A DNA stretch of 55,792 nt, taken from the NCBI RefSeq assembly GCF_000472865.1, contig NZ_AXAP01000042.1, positions 1 through 55,792 of the forward strand, in the 5' to 3' direction. This document shows, in pieces, positions 1-7,938 of the stretch. The translations under genes were made by a program, and so were the position numbers. The stretch's first letter is position 1, and each line of letters starts with the position of its first letter. This stretch comes from Bradyrhizobium elkanii WSM2783. Its GTDB lineage: Bacteria; Pseudomonadota; Alphaproteobacteria; Rhizobiales; Xanthobacteraceae. The notes beneath the pieces were generated by a model. The model made no database searches and was not told where the DNA came from. It saw nothing but the letters and a program-made list of their open reading frames with translations.

Positions 1-54
1 GATGGGTGTGACTGACGAGCACACACAGCACGGACGGCGAAGTCGTGTGGTCCT

Positions 55-345
55 GGCGCCCCGACGCTGGCGCTAAGTTTCGTGCGAACACATTCGCACT
101 AGACGACGGTGGCAAGAAAGCCCGGTCACCGGGGAGAGTACGAAGTAAGCCGTAACACCATCGCGCAGGGAAAGCCGGAATGCTTCGGTTGAACCTGTGG
201 TCCTACTCCCGTGCTTTTTGTTGCACGGGACCCATGGGTGCAACCGGCACCCGGCTTTCCCTGCGCCCTCTGTTCGATGAGAGGGTGAAAGTGATGCAAA
301 GCTCGGGCAGCGAATGCCGCGAGAACGCGGACTCACATCCTCTCG
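55..345. repeat. Structured intergenic repeat, Bradyrhizobium type
   Basis: No convincing gene lies here. The stretch has strong RNA-like symmetry: a perfect 16-base inverted pair (163-178 with 251-266) encloses an inner hairpin (208-215 with 224-231). From memory, close relatives of the segment around 110-300 are scattered between genes in many Bradyrhizobium genomes. ORFs through it are artefacts of high GC. Whether it is a mobile non-autonomous element or encodes a structured RNA cannot be told from one copy. Confidence 0.6.
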
Positions 346-376
346 CTGTTTGACAATTGAACCGTGATCTCTCCCC

Positions 377-534
377 ACGTCGTCCCGGGCTTGCCCGCCT
401 CGGCGAAGCCCCTTGGCGTGGCCGGGACCCGGGACCCATAACCCCAGGCCTTTGTTGCATGCTCCGCTACCACCGCTTGCTTCTGCCACAACCACAGCCT
501 GTGGTTATGGGTCCCCGCCTTCGCGGGGACGACA
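377..534. repeat. Palindromic intergenic repeat (REP-like)
   Basis: The outer ends, CGTCGTCCC at the left and GGGACGAC at the right, are inverted, and an inner pair (GACCCATAACC with GGTTATGGGTC) is also inverted. This is the layout of the short palindromic repeats common between genes of Bradyrhizobium. No gene is supported in the segment. Confidence 0.6.
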
Positions 535-536
535 GC

Positions 537-576
537 GTAGGATGGGTAGAGCGCAGCGAAACCCATCCTCCGCGGC
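537..576. repeat. Short intergenic palindrome
   Basis: The motif GGATGGGT ... ACCCATCC forms a hairpin around a short spacer and abuts the previous repeat. From memory it resembles another repeat family scattered through Bradyrhizobium intergenic DNA. From here to about 790 I see no gene, only a short direct repeat of TGGCTTTACGCT near 735-765. Confidence 0.45.
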
Positions 577-802
577 TTGCGTCCAGCGGGCCCACAAATT
601 CAGCAAACGTGTTGTGCCCGCCGGTGAGATCGTCGGCCGGAAGCCTTAATTGCTGCATGATGCTGTGCCGGAAATGGTGTGCACGTCGTAGGCATCTGCC
701 TTGCTGGATGCAATCCAACGATGGCGGTACGCCGTGGCTTTACGCTGGCGCGCCCTGGCTTTACGCTAGAATGTACCTTGCTCCAATGCGGGAGGTGTGG
801 CG

Positions 803-1060
803 ATGCCGAGAAAGGGAATCACCGGCCACGACGAATGGGTCATCACCGAGGCGCTGGCGACGGCGCTCGTCGCCCTCGAGCAGCTTCCCTCAAAACACCA
901 GCCGCGTCCGCACATGGAAGACATCCGAAAGCTGCTTGCCGCCGGCTGCGATCGCGGAACCGTCACCCTGCATCTGGCGCAAGCGAAGTGCCGGCTGTTT
1001 CCCGACGCCGATCCGCTGGCGATTTACGAGGAATACGGGCTCAGCGACGGGCAAGGCTAA
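803..1060 (+). CDS. Conserved hypothetical protein, 85 aa
   Basis: Small soluble protein with no signal peptide or membrane segment. The ATG at 803 follows GGAGG at 791-795 at normal spacing; an in-frame GTG at 797 sits too close to that site. The sequence is mostly helical, with a stretch rich in Leu and Ala (LATALVALEQL) and a single pair of Cys residues. I do not recognise a family with a known function. It ends 4 bases before the convergent sorbosone-dehydrogenase-like gene. Codon usage is high in GC3, which supports a real gene. Confidence 0.6.
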   Translation: MPRKGITGHDEWVITEALATALVALEQLPSKHQPRPHMEDIRKLLAAGCDRGTVTLHLAQAKCRLFPDADPLAIYEEYGLSDGQG

Positions 1061-1064
1061 GAGG

Positions 1065-2408
1065 CTAGCGGCTGATCCGCCAGATCGTGCCGTTGGCGTC
1101 CTCGGAGATCAGCAGCGTGCCGTCGCGGGCCACGGCAACGCCGACCGGGCGCGCCCAAACCTCGGAATCGTTGATCACGAAGCCGGTCGCGAAGTCCTCG
1201 TATTCGCCGGTCGGCACGCCGTCCTTCAACCGGATGCGGATCACCTTGTAGCCCGTGCGCTTCGACCGGTTCCACGAGCCATGCAGGGCCGCGAATATGT
1301 CGCCGCGATACTCGGCGGGAAAGCTCTGGCCGTCATAGAACGTGAGGCCAAGCGAAGCGGAATGCGCCTGCAGCAGCACGTCCGGGACCGTGACCTTGTC
1401 CTTCAGGTCAGGCCGCGCGCCAGCGTGCCGCGGATCCTGGTTGGCACCGATGTAGAGCCATGGCCAGCCGTAGAACGCGTTCTCGCGGACGCGGGTCACA
1501 TAATCGGGCACGAGGTTGTCGCCGAGGCCATCGCGCTCATTGGTCGAGCACCAGGGCACGCCCGTTTGCGGCTGGATCGCAAGTCCGACGCAATTCCGGA
1601 TGCCGGTGGCAAAGGTGCGCTGGTTCTTGCCGTCGGGATCGAAGGCCAGCACCGCCGCGCGGTCGGCCTCGTTGCCCCAGGCGGCACCGAGCGGGCGCTC
1701 GCGCTTCCAGGCTTCCAAGCCACCCGGTGGGGTACCCATACCCTCCCCCGAATTGCCTGCCGAGCCGACCGAGACCAGCATCCGCTTGTTGTCGGGCGTA
1801 AAGACAATGTCCCGGGTCGAGTGACCCGAGCCGTGCGGCAGCTTGGCGACGACTGTCTCCGGCTTGCCGGAAGCCTTGAGGTCGCCATTGCGATAGGCAA
1901 AGCGGACCACGCTTCCAGTGTTGGCGACATAGAGCCATTGCGGGTTGTCGCCATTCGGAAAGAAGGCGATCCCAAACGGACGATCGAGGCCGCTGGCGTA
2001 GACTTCGTTGATCGTGGGCTTGGTCGCCCCATCGGCGGCGCGCAGCACCCGGATACGCCCGGCGCGCGTCTCGGCCACGAAGATGTCGCCGTTCGGCGCG
2101 GTCTTGATGATGCGCGGCCCGTTCAAGCCGTCGGCGAACAGATCGGCCTTGAACCCTGGCGGCACTTGAGGAATTGCGGAGGCCGTTCGCGGCACCACCC
2201 GCGACATGTTCGCGCTCGATGGCGTCGCGCCGGGTTTGGGCAGATCCTGCGGCGTGATCAGGCGCAACGTGCCGGGCTTGTCGCGCCGCCAATCGCCATA
2301 GGCTTCCTGTCCCTTCAGCACAGCAGGCTGTGCGCTTGCAGCCGCTGCATTCATCAACTCAAGCAAGGCCGCCATCGCGACGCTCGCTGCAACTGGCTTC
2401 CAGGGCAT
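1065..2408 (-). CDS. Exported PQQ-type sugar/sorbosone dehydrogenase-like protein
   Basis: 447 residues with an N-terminal signal peptide (Ala-rich hydrophobic core, likely cleaved after ASA near residue 27), so probably periplasmic. The rest matches the soluble glucose/L-sorbosone dehydrogenase beta-propeller family: PPGFKADLFADGLNGPR at the domain start, then NGDIFVAETRAGRI, RPFGIAFFP, HSTRDIVFTPD and the terminal GTLLISEDANGTIWRI. Members oxidise sugars or aldoses using PQQ, though many have unknown substrates. It lies 105 bases downstream of the EmrB-like gene on the same strand. Family is confident; substrate unknown, and PQQ use is inferred. Confidence 0.85.
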   Translation of the reverse strand: MPWKPVAASVAMAALLELMNAAAASAQPAVLKGQEAYGDWRRDKPGTLRLITPQDLPKPGATPSSANMSRVVPRTASAIPQVPPGFKADLFADGLNGPRIIKTAPNGDIFVAETRAGRIRVLRAADGATKPTINEVYASGLDRPFGIAFFPNGDNPQWLYVANTGSVVRFAYRNGDLKASGKPETVVAKLPHGSGHSTRDIVFTPDNKRMLVSVGSAGNSGEGMGTPPGGLEAWKRERPLGAAWGNEADRAAVLAFDPDGKNQRTFATGIRNCVGLAIQPQTGVPWCSTNERDGLGDNLVPDYVTRVRENAFYGWPWLYIGANQDPRHAGARPDLKDKVTVPDVLLQAHSASLGLTFYDGQSFPAEYRGDIFAALHGSWNRSKRTGYKVIRIRLKDGVPTGEYEDFATGFVINDSEVWARPVGVAVARDGTLLISEDANGTIWRISR

Positions 2409-2513
2409 TTCATATCCTCACGCGAGACGATGATCTCGCGAACACGCATCCATAGCCCAGAACCTTGGCTGGCTCATTTCACAATCGCGTCTGTGGTTGC
2501 GACGATTTGGCCG

Positions 2514-4121
2514 TCAATGTCCTCTTGCCGGCGCGTTGAGATCGATCGAGCGCATGCTCAGCGCGAGCGGGATCATCAGGGCGCCGATGACGGCGAGCGT
2601 CCAGAACACATCGATATAGGCGAGGAAGTCGATCTGGCGCTGCAATGTCTGGCCGACCCATGCGATCGCCTGCGAAGCCGCCTCGGAAGCGTTGGAGCCC
2701 TGCGTCTGGAAGTAGCGCGTCATCGCATCGATGGTCTGCTGGTAACCGATGTCGGATGGCGCGGCGTGCTCGACCAGCCGGCTCTGATGGAATTGCTGGC
2801 GTTGCGCCAGCACGGTCTGCGCCAGCGCGACTCCCATCGAGCCGCCGATGTTGCGCGCGACATTGATCAGCGCCGACGCCTGGTTGGTCTTCTCCGGCGG
2901 CACGCCATCGTAGGAGGCCGTCGTCACCGGCAGGAACAGGAACGGCAGCCCGATGCCGAGAAAGATGCGCGACCACGCCGCATAGCCATAGGAGATATCC
3001 TGGGTGAGCCCCGTGAGATGCCACATCGAGAGCGTCACGATGACGGCGCCGACCATGATCAGATATTTCGGCTGCACGCTGCTCACGAGCCTGCCGACGA
3101 TCGGCATCATCATCATCGTGAAAATGCCGCCCGGCGACAGGGCGAGGCCTGCGAGAGTCGCGGTGTAGTTGAGCTCGGCCTGCAGCAGTTGCGGCAGGAT
3201 CTGGGTGGTCGAAATCAACACTGCACCGGTACCGAGCATCACCAGGAAGCAGGCGGCGAACTGCCGCTGGCCGAGCAGGCGAAGCTCGATGATCGGCTCC
3301 TCGCGCGTCAGTTCCCAGGGGATCAGCGCCAGCAGGCAGAAGCCGGAAATCAGCGCAAAGCCCAGGATCATGTTGGATCCGAACCAATCGTTGCGCTGGC
3401 CTTCGTCGAGCACGAATTCGAGCGAGCCGAGCCCGATCGCAACCAGAGCGAAGCCGACATAGTCGACACGAAGTCCTTTGCGGAGCAATGCCCTTCGCTC
3501 CTCCTCCGCACCCGAGGGTTCGTTCACCAGCGTCCCGACAAGGAACAGCGAAAGCAATCCCATCGGTACGTTGATCAGGAACACCCAGTGCCACGAATAA
3601 GTATCAGTGATCCAGCCGCCGAGCGTCGGCCCGATCACCGGCGCCACCACGACCGCGATGCCGTAGATCGCAAACGCCTGGCCGCGCTTGGCCGGCGGAA
3701 AGGAGTCGGCGAGGATCGCCTGCTCGGAGGTCGCCATGCCTCCTCCGCCAAGGCCTTGCAGGATACGGAACAGCACCAGAGATTCCAGGCTCCAGGCAAA
3801 CCCACACAACAGCGAGGCCACGGTGAAGGTTGCCACGCACATCATGTAGAAGCGCTTGCGTCCGATCACGGTGGCGAGCCAGCCGGAAATCGACAGCACA
3901 ATCGCGTTGGCGACGAGATAGCTGGTGATGACGTAAGTGCTCTCGTCGATCCCGACCGCCAGTCCGCCCGCGATGTGGCGCAGTGCGACGTTGGCGATCG
4001 TCGTGTCCAGCACCTCCATGAAGGTCGCGATCGAGACGACGAAGGCGATGAGATAGGGATTGTGTCCACCGGCGGCGGAGCGCTCCGGCGACCAGCCGCC
4101 GGCCTGCGTCGCGTCCGTCAT
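2514..4121 (-). CDS. DHA2-family MFS drug efflux transporter (EmrB-like)
   Basis: 535 residues and about 14 hydrophobic segments, as in the DHA2 (EmrB/QacA) drug:proton antiporters of the inner membrane. Typical signatures are present: EVLDTTIANVALRHIAG in TM1, GWLATVIGRKRFYM in the first cytosolic loop, and the antiporter motif C region (GIAVVVAPVIGPTLGGWI). The ATG at 4121 overlaps the stop of the HlyD-like gene as ATGA, implying translational coupling; an upstream in-frame start at 4181 would lie inside that gene. Together the two form an EmrAB-type pump that needs a TolC-like outer channel, which is not encoded here. Substrates are unknown. Confidence 0.92.
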   Translation of the reverse strand: MTDATQAGGWSPERSAAGGHNPYLIAFVVSIATFMEVLDTTIANVALRHIAGGLAVGIDESTYVITSYLVANAIVLSISGWLATVIGRKRFYMMCVATFTVASLLCGFAWSLESLVLFRILQGLGGGGMATSEQAILADSFPPAKRGQAFAIYGIAVVVAPVIGPTLGGWITDTYSWHWVFLINVPMGLLSLFLVGTLVNEPSGAEEERRALLRKGLRVDYVGFALVAIGLGSLEFVLDEGQRNDWFGSNMILGFALISGFCLLALIPWELTREEPIIELRLLGQRQFAACFLVMLGTGAVLISTTQILPQLLQAELNYTATLAGLALSPGGIFTMMMMPIVGRLVSSVQPKYLIMVGAVIVTLSMWHLTGLTQDISYGYAAWSRIFLGIGLPFLFLPVTTASYDGVPPEKTNQASALINVARNIGGSMGVALAQTVLAQRQQFHQSRLVEHAAPSDIGYQQTIDAMTRYFQTQGSNASEAASQAIAWVGQTLQRQIDFLAYIDVFWTLAVIGALMIPLALSMRSIDLNAPARGH

Positions 4122-5284
4122 CGTACTTTCGTCCACGGCACGACCGACATGCCGGGACCGACGGGCACGTCGGCGGGCCAATGATCGACCACGATCTTCA
4201 CCGGCACGCGCTGCACGACCTTGACGTAGTTGCCGGTTGCGTTCTCGGCCGGCAGCAGGCTGAACGCCGTCCCCGAGCCGGGCTGCACCGAGTCCACGCG
4301 TCCGGTCAGTTTGCGGTCCGGATAGGCGTCGATCCTGAACTCGACCGGCTGGCCTGGGCGCATGTCGCGAAGCTGGGTCTCCTTGTAGTTGGCGACGATC
4401 CAGACCTCGTCGGGCACGAACATCATGATGCTCTGCCCGGCCATCGCGTACGTACCCTTGGCGCCGCTCAGCTTGACGACGCGCCCGGACTGGGCCGCTG
4501 TGACGTTGGTGTATTCGAGATTGAGCTTGGCCTGATCGCGCTGCGCCTCTGCCTGTTGCAGCGAGGCCTTGGCGCTCTCGCGTTGGGCCTGCAGCGGCTT
4601 GATCCCAAGCTCCGCCACGGTTACCGCCGTCCTCGCACGCGTGGTGTTGGCCTGCTGCGCTTCGAGATCGGACTTGGTCTGCTGCTGACGCTGCAGCGTG
4701 CCGGCGCCCTTCTGCAGAAGATCGTCGGCGCGCGCGGCCTCCTGCTGCGCGAATTGCAGTTGCGCTTCGGCTTGCGCGAGTTGCGCTCTCGCCTGGTCGA
4801 TCTGGGCCTGCTGGCTGGTGATCTGAGCTTCGAGATTGGCGATGTTGGCCTGCGCGGCTGCAACCTGCCCTTCGGCCTGGTCCACGGCGATCCTGTAGTC
4901 GCGATCGTCGATACGGGCGAGGAGATCGCCCGCATTGACGTGCTGATTATCGGTGACGGGTACGTCGACAAGGTAACCGCCGACCTTCGGAGCAACCGAG
5001 AAGCTGCGGGCAGCGACGAAAGCATCGTCGGTAGATTCGTAGTTGTGGACTTCGAGCCAATAGACGACGCCGCCAATCAGCGCAGCCAGGAGAACGCAGC
5101 CGCCTATGATCGCCAACAACCAATGCTCGCGGAGCCGATCGCGCATCGATGGCTTCTCGGGCGCAGTCGGCGGGCTGTCTTGCGTTTCGCTGACATCCCT
5201 GAATTCAGGCTTCTGTTCGGGAGCGCGTTCCGGAGGCCGCGTTTCTTCTGCGGACGGCCCATGCTCTCGGGTCATGGCATCCAC
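4118..5284 (-). CDS. HlyD/EmrA-family membrane fusion protein
   Basis: 388 residues. A charged cytosolic N-terminus (about 50 residues) precedes one membrane segment (LLAIIGGCVLLAALIGGVVY), followed by the biotinyl-lipoyl half-motif (YLVDVPVTDNQHVNAGDLL), a long Gln/Ala-rich coiled coil (about 125-235) and the second half-motif with a C-terminal barrel (AQSGRVVKLSGAKG). This is the periplasmic adaptor of an EmrAB-type efflux pump. The GTG at 5284 has GAGG seven bases upstream; an ATG three codons later is possible. It is the first gene of a coupled pair with the DHA2 transporter. Confidence 0.9.
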   Translation of the reverse strand: MDAMTREHGPSAEETRPPERAPEQKPEFRDVSETQDSPPTAPEKPSMRDRLREHWLLAIIGGCVLLAALIGGVVYWLEVHNYESTDDAFVAARSFSVAPKVGGYLVDVPVTDNQHVNAGDLLARIDDRDYRIAVDQAEGQVAAAQANIANLEAQITSQQAQIDQARAQLAQAEAQLQFAQQEAARADDLLQKGAGTLQRQQQTKSDLEAQQANTTRARTAVTVAELGIKPLQAQRESAKASLQQAEAQRDQAKLNLEYTNVTAAQSGRVVKLSGAKGTYAMAGQSIMMFVPDEVWIVANYKETQLRDMRPGQPVEFRIDAYPDRKLTGRVDSVQPGSGTAFSLLPAENATGNYVKVVQRVPVKIVVDHWPADVPVGPGMSVVPWTKVR

Positions 5285-5383
5285 GACAGCACCTCAAGCG
5301 AAGGAGATCATTTGCAATCGATTTGGCTAACCGCGCGGTCAGACCATGGTTCCGGCGAACGACCGGGATTACCGATTGGAATT

Positions 5384-5408
5384 GGAACCCTCACACAGAG
5401 TGCCGGTT
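5384..5408 (+). promoter_or_regulatory. Candidate general-stress (EcfG-type) promoter of DUF72 gene
   Basis: GGAAC at 5384-5388, 16 bases, then GGTT at 5405-5408. This fits the alphaproteobacterial EcfG consensus (GGAAC, 16-17 bases, CGTT-like). Transcription would begin near 5415, about 30 bases before the ATG at 5446, which also argues against the longer ORF start at 5323. Motif seen; use inferred. Confidence 0.6.
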
Positions 5409-5445
5409 CTCTGTGCTTCATTTCGCTCCAACGCATCGCGAGTTT

Positions 5446-6180
5446 ATGGCGCGTATTTTGATCGGGACATCGGGCTGGCACTATGATTCCTGGCGCGGGC
5501 CGTTCTTCCCTAAAGGCCTGCCGCTCAAGAACCAGCTTCGCTACTACGCAAGCCAATTTCCGACCACGGAATTGAACGGCGTCTTCTATCGCACGCCAAC
5601 GCCCGAAGCGGTGAAGGGCTGGCGCGAGCAGACGGATCAGGATTTTGTCTTCGCCTGGAAGGCGTCCAAGTTTATCACACATTGGAAGCGCCTGTCGGAG
5701 AACTCGGTCAACAGTCTCGAGCTGCTCGAAGCTCGCCTGTCGCTGCTGGGAAACAAGGTCGGTCCCATCCTGTTTCAACTGCCGCCGCAGTTTGAGGCCA
5801 AGCCGGATCGCCTCGCCTCCTTCCTCAAGCTGCTGTCGAAGGAGCGCCGCTACAGCTTCGAGTTTCGGCACCCAAGCTGGTATGCCCCGAAGGTCATGCG
5901 ACTGCTGTCCGATGCGAACATCTCGCTGTGCATTTCGGACCATCACGACGCGCCGGCACCGTGGAGGCGCACCGCCGATTTCGTCTACGTCAGAGGCCAC
6001 GGCCCCGGCGGCCGATATAAGGGCCATTATCGCGATGCGACACTGGTGGAGTGGGCCAAGCGCATTCGTTCCTGGAAGAAGCAGGGCTGCGACGTCTACG
6101 TCTATTTCGACAACGACCAGAAGAGCGCCGCGCCCGCCGACGCGGCTGCCCTGCGACAATTGATTGAAGGGGGAAAGTAG
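5446..6180 (+). CDS. DUF72 domain protein
   Basis: 244 residues beginning ARILIGTSGWHYDSWRG, the characteristic start of the DUF72 (YecE-like) family, a TIM-barrel protein of unknown biochemical role. Other family signatures are QLPPQFEAKPDRL, FEFRHPSWY and the terminal VYFDNDQKSAAPADA, the normal C-terminus. The ATG at 5446 matches the family start and follows a stress-type promoter; the open frame extends upstream to 5323 but that part lies across the promoter. The gene is divergent from the efflux pair. Expression under general stress is inferred from the promoter. Confidence 0.85.
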   Translation: MARILIGTSGWHYDSWRGPFFPKGLPLKNQLRYYASQFPTTELNGVFYRTPTPEAVKGWREQTDQDFVFAWKASKFITHWKRLSENSVNSLELLEARLSLLGNKVGPILFQLPPQFEAKPDRLASFLKLLSKERRYSFEFRHPSWYAPKVMRLLSDANISLCISDHHDAPAPWRRTADFVYVRGHGPGGRYKGHYRDATLVEWAKRIRSWKKQGCDVYVYFDNDQKSAAPADAAALRQLIEGGK

Positions 6181-6288
6181 GAACCAGCAGATCGAGCGTC
6201 TCGATCAGCTGTTGCAGCCGGTTGATCAGGCAACTTTGCTGACGAAAAATGCCGGCTCATGGCCGACATTTTTCTTGATCGCATCGGT

Positions 6289-6549
6289 CTAATATCGGCC
6301 GCCCGATTGCGTCCCCTTGTCGCTCTTGGTCCCGGCACCATGGCTGGAAGGATGGGCCGCGCGGCTCGAACCGCCGCCAGCGCCGGTCGTCATGCCCTTC
6401 TTATTCATGTGCGTACTCGTATGCGGTGTCGCGCCAGGCCCGACATTGCCCTCGCTGGATGCACCGGGCGCGGGCTGGGCCTGCTGCGCGAGCGCGCCGC
6501 CGGCAGACAATGCCAGAACGCATGCAGAGGCCAGAATGATCTTCTTCAT
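6289..6549 (-). CDS. Small exported Gly/Ser/His-rich protein, 86 aa
   Basis: Starts at the ATG 6549, preceded by AAGGAG at good spacing. A clear Sec signal peptide (KKIILASACVLALSAGGALAQ, cleavage likely after ALA) is followed by a low-complexity region rich in Gly, Ser, Thr, Pro and His with no recognisable fold. Probably a disordered periplasmic protein. Similar small exported proteins are frequent among stress-induced genes of Bradyrhizobium (from memory). It has its own EcfG-type promoter and the bidirectional one further upstream. Function unknown. Confidence 0.7.
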   Translation of the reverse strand: MKKIILASACVLALSAGGALAQQAQPAPGASSEGNVGPGATPHTSTHMNKKGMTTGAGGGSSRAAHPSSHGAGTKSDKGTQSGGRY

Positions 6550-6579
6550 CGGTATCTCCTTGGATTGACCTTTCGGCAC

Positions 6580-6605
6580 AACCCGGCGCCGCCCGAACCG
6601 GTTCC
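6580..6605 (-). promoter_or_regulatory. Candidate EcfG-type promoter of exported small protein
   Basis: Read on the minus strand: GGAAC (6605-6601), 17 bases, GGTT (6583-6580), about 30 bases upstream of the ATG at 6549. Spacing and both elements fit the general stress sigma-factor consensus. Motif seen; use inferred. Confidence 0.55.
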
Positions 6606-6669
6606 TACCGCCGTGGACGCAAGTTCGTGCGTTTCGCCATCCACGCTCAATAGATCGCGAGAACACTTA

Positions 6670-6696
6670 GGAACCAAACACGGCAAACCGGGTTCC
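6670..6696. promoter_or_regulatory. Palindromic, possibly bidirectional EcfG-type promoter
   Basis: GGAACC (6670-6675), 15 bases, GGTTCC (6691-6696). On the plus strand this reads GGAAC-N16-GGTT and points at the gene starting 6719. On the minus strand it also reads GGAAC-N16-GGTT and points at the exported protein gene ending at 6289. Each -35 element therefore overlaps the -10 element of the opposite promoter. Confidence 0.55.
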
Positions 6697-6718
6697 CCAG
6701 TAAATTCGAGGAACCGAC

Positions 6719-6970
6719 ATGTCGGCATGGTTCAAGGACGAGTCCTTTCCCGTGCTGCTGGAGAGCGCGGTACAGATCGCGTGGGACTACCTCAGGCGGG
6801 CTGGCGAAATCGATGACCCGGTGGAAGCACACCATTTCCTGATCGAGAAAGTCGCCTTCATGATCAGCCAGGGCCAGCACAACAGGCTTGTGCTGTCAAA
6901 CCGCGCCATTTCCGCGTTTCAGCAATACAAGCGCGCACGCACCATCGAGCTGTCGTTGATTTCGCGATAA
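6719..6970 (+). CDS. Conserved small protein, 83 aa (paralogue of 20294-20539)
   Basis: Soluble, mostly helical protein of unknown function. The ATG at 6719 is preceded by GAGGAA. It is clearly homologous to the protein encoded at 20294-20539: both share the pattern L-E/D-SVQIAWD-Y/F-L-x-RAGE-I/L-DD near the start and the LxNRAI ... Y/F-K block near the end. Both copies have EcfG-type promoters, so they look like members of one stress-induced family. No catalytic motif is visible. Confidence 0.7.
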   Translation: MSAWFKDESFPVLLESAVQIAWDYLRRAGEIDDPVEAHHFLIEKVAFMISQGQHNRLVLSNRAISAFQQYKRARTIELSLISR

Positions 6971-6998
6971 GATCGGTCATAGGCGCAGCGCGCCTTGC

Positions 6999-7217
6999 CT
7001 AGTGGATGATGTCTAGCGGCAATCGACAAATCTCGTCACCGTCTTCGTTGGTGACAAGGATCGAGTAGTGCCTGTTCTTCAGGTCCGGGTGTTCGCCGAG
7101 CAGCCGCCGTGCGATGTTGTCGGCCGAATCCATCGCGGCAATATCGTCAGCGAGTTCCGCGCCGCCTTGATCGGCAACCGTCTTGGTGTTGACGAGATCG
7201 AAATGGTAGAGCGGCAT
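6999..7217 (-). CDS. DUF6894 family protein, 72 aa
   Basis: Starts MPLYHFDLVN, then an acidic turn (DQGGAELADD) and a C-terminal beta strand pair (SILVTNEDGDEICRLPLD). This is the pattern of the small DUF6894 proteins common in Rhizobiales: M-x-x-Y-x-F-D ... V-x-D/E-x-x-G. Function is unknown for the family. It is divergent from the CBS-domain gene at 7391, and a near-consensus stress promoter lies upstream. A second member of the family is encoded at 19814-20041. Confidence 0.7.
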   Translation of the reverse strand: MPLYHFDLVNTKTVADQGGAELADDIAAMDSADNIARRLLGEHPDLKNRHYSILVTNEDGDEICRLPLDIIH

Positions 7218-7261
7218 TTTGCGCTCCCGCCTGGCATCGTCTCACCCGAGTCACCCGAGAC

Positions 7262-7287
7262 TACGCACGACAGCCCGACTTGGTTCC
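7262..7287 (-). promoter_or_regulatory. Weak EcfG-like promoter of DUF6894 gene
   Basis: On the minus strand: GGAAC (7287-7283), 17 bases, CGTA (7265-7262). There is one mismatch from CGTT in the -10 element. It is placed about 45 bases before the ATG at 7217. Confidence 0.35.
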
Positions 7288-7335
7288 CGGTCGCAGCCGC
7301 CGTTCGGTCCCGCCTTGAAAATCCTGCGGCCCGAA

Positions 7336-7360
7336 GGAACGCCGATCCGCAACATCGGTT
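7336..7360 (+). promoter_or_regulatory. Candidate EcfG-type promoter of CBS-domain gene
   Basis: GGAAC (7336-7340), 16 bases, GGTT (7357-7360), ending 30 bases before the ATG at 7391. Matches the general stress sigma-factor consensus. Motif seen; use inferred. Confidence 0.6.
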
Positions 7361-7390
7361 AGGCGCTAAACGACGACAGCGAGGTCTGCC

Positions 7391-7822
7391 ATGAGAGTTT
7401 GCGATGCGATGACCCCCGACGTTCAGCTCTGTACTCCTGAAGATAGCTTGAAGGATGCGGCAGAGGCTATGGGCGCACTCGGCGTCGGACTGCTGCCGGT
7501 CACCGAGAACGACCGCCTCGTCGGCATGGTGTCCGACCGCGATATCGCTATTCGCGGCGTCGGCATGGGCCGCGGGCCGGAGGCGCGGATCCGGGACGTC
7601 ATGACTGCCGAGGTGAAGTACTGCTTCGAAGATCAGGATCTCGACGAGGTGACGGCAATTATGGGCGAGATTCAGGTCCGTCGCATGCCCGTACTCAATC
7701 GCGAAAAGCGTTTGGTCGGTATCATTGCGCTCGGCGATATTGCGCAGGCCAACGGCGGTGACAGCGCTGGCGTGGCGCTGAGCGAGATTTCTCGTCCCAG
7801 TGCCCAACATGCACAGCTATAG
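7391..7822 (+). CDS. CBS-domain pair protein
   Basis: 143 residues made almost entirely of two CBS motifs: VCDAMTPDVQLCTPEDSLKD ... GMVSDRDIAIR (about 2-57) and IRDVMTAEVKYCFEDQDLDE ... LVGIIALGDIA (about 66-123). Stand-alone CBS pairs of this kind bind adenine nucleotides and sense energy or redox state. There is no fused enzyme domain. The small ORF at 7825 starts 2 bases after its stop. An EcfG-type promoter precedes it, so induction under stress is likely. Partner unknown. Confidence 0.85.
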   Translation: MRVCDAMTPDVQLCTPEDSLKDAAEAMGALGVGLLPVTENDRLVGMVSDRDIAIRGVGMGRGPEARIRDVMTAEVKYCFEDQDLDEVTAIMGEIQVRRMPVLNREKRLVGIIALGDIAQANGGDSAGVALSEISRPSAQHAQL

Positions 7823-7824
7823 CG

Positions 7825-7938
7825 ATGCACGAGCATCAACACGACAAAGTCAGCCTCAACCTAGACCTGCTTTGCGCGACATTGGCGATCGTCAGCGCGG
7901 CACTGCTCACGGGGATGCTGAGATATCTGCTGGGATGA
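7825..7938 (+). CDS. Putative 37-aa single-pass membrane peptide
   Basis: ATG at 7825, two bases after the CBS gene stop. It encodes a His-rich start (MHEHQHD) and one hydrophobic helix (LLCATLAIVSAALLTGMLRYLL). Its stop overlaps the next ATG as ATGA at 7935-7938. No strong ribosome-binding site is visible, so it would rely on coupling to the CBS gene. Too short for homology judgement; treat as a candidate. Confidence 0.4.
   Translation: MHEHQHDKVSLNLDLLCATLAIVSAALLTGMLRYLLG

Noticed and set aside
357..4184. 1275-codon open frame on the plus strand
   Set aside because: It runs across repeats and antisense to the sorbosone-dehydrogenase-like and EmrB genes; the protein is low-complexity Arg/His-rich, as expected for a shadow frame in high-GC DNA.
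5323..5445. Upstream extension of the DUF72 protein
   Set aside because: The DUF72 fold begins at 5446 and a stress promoter lies inside the extension.
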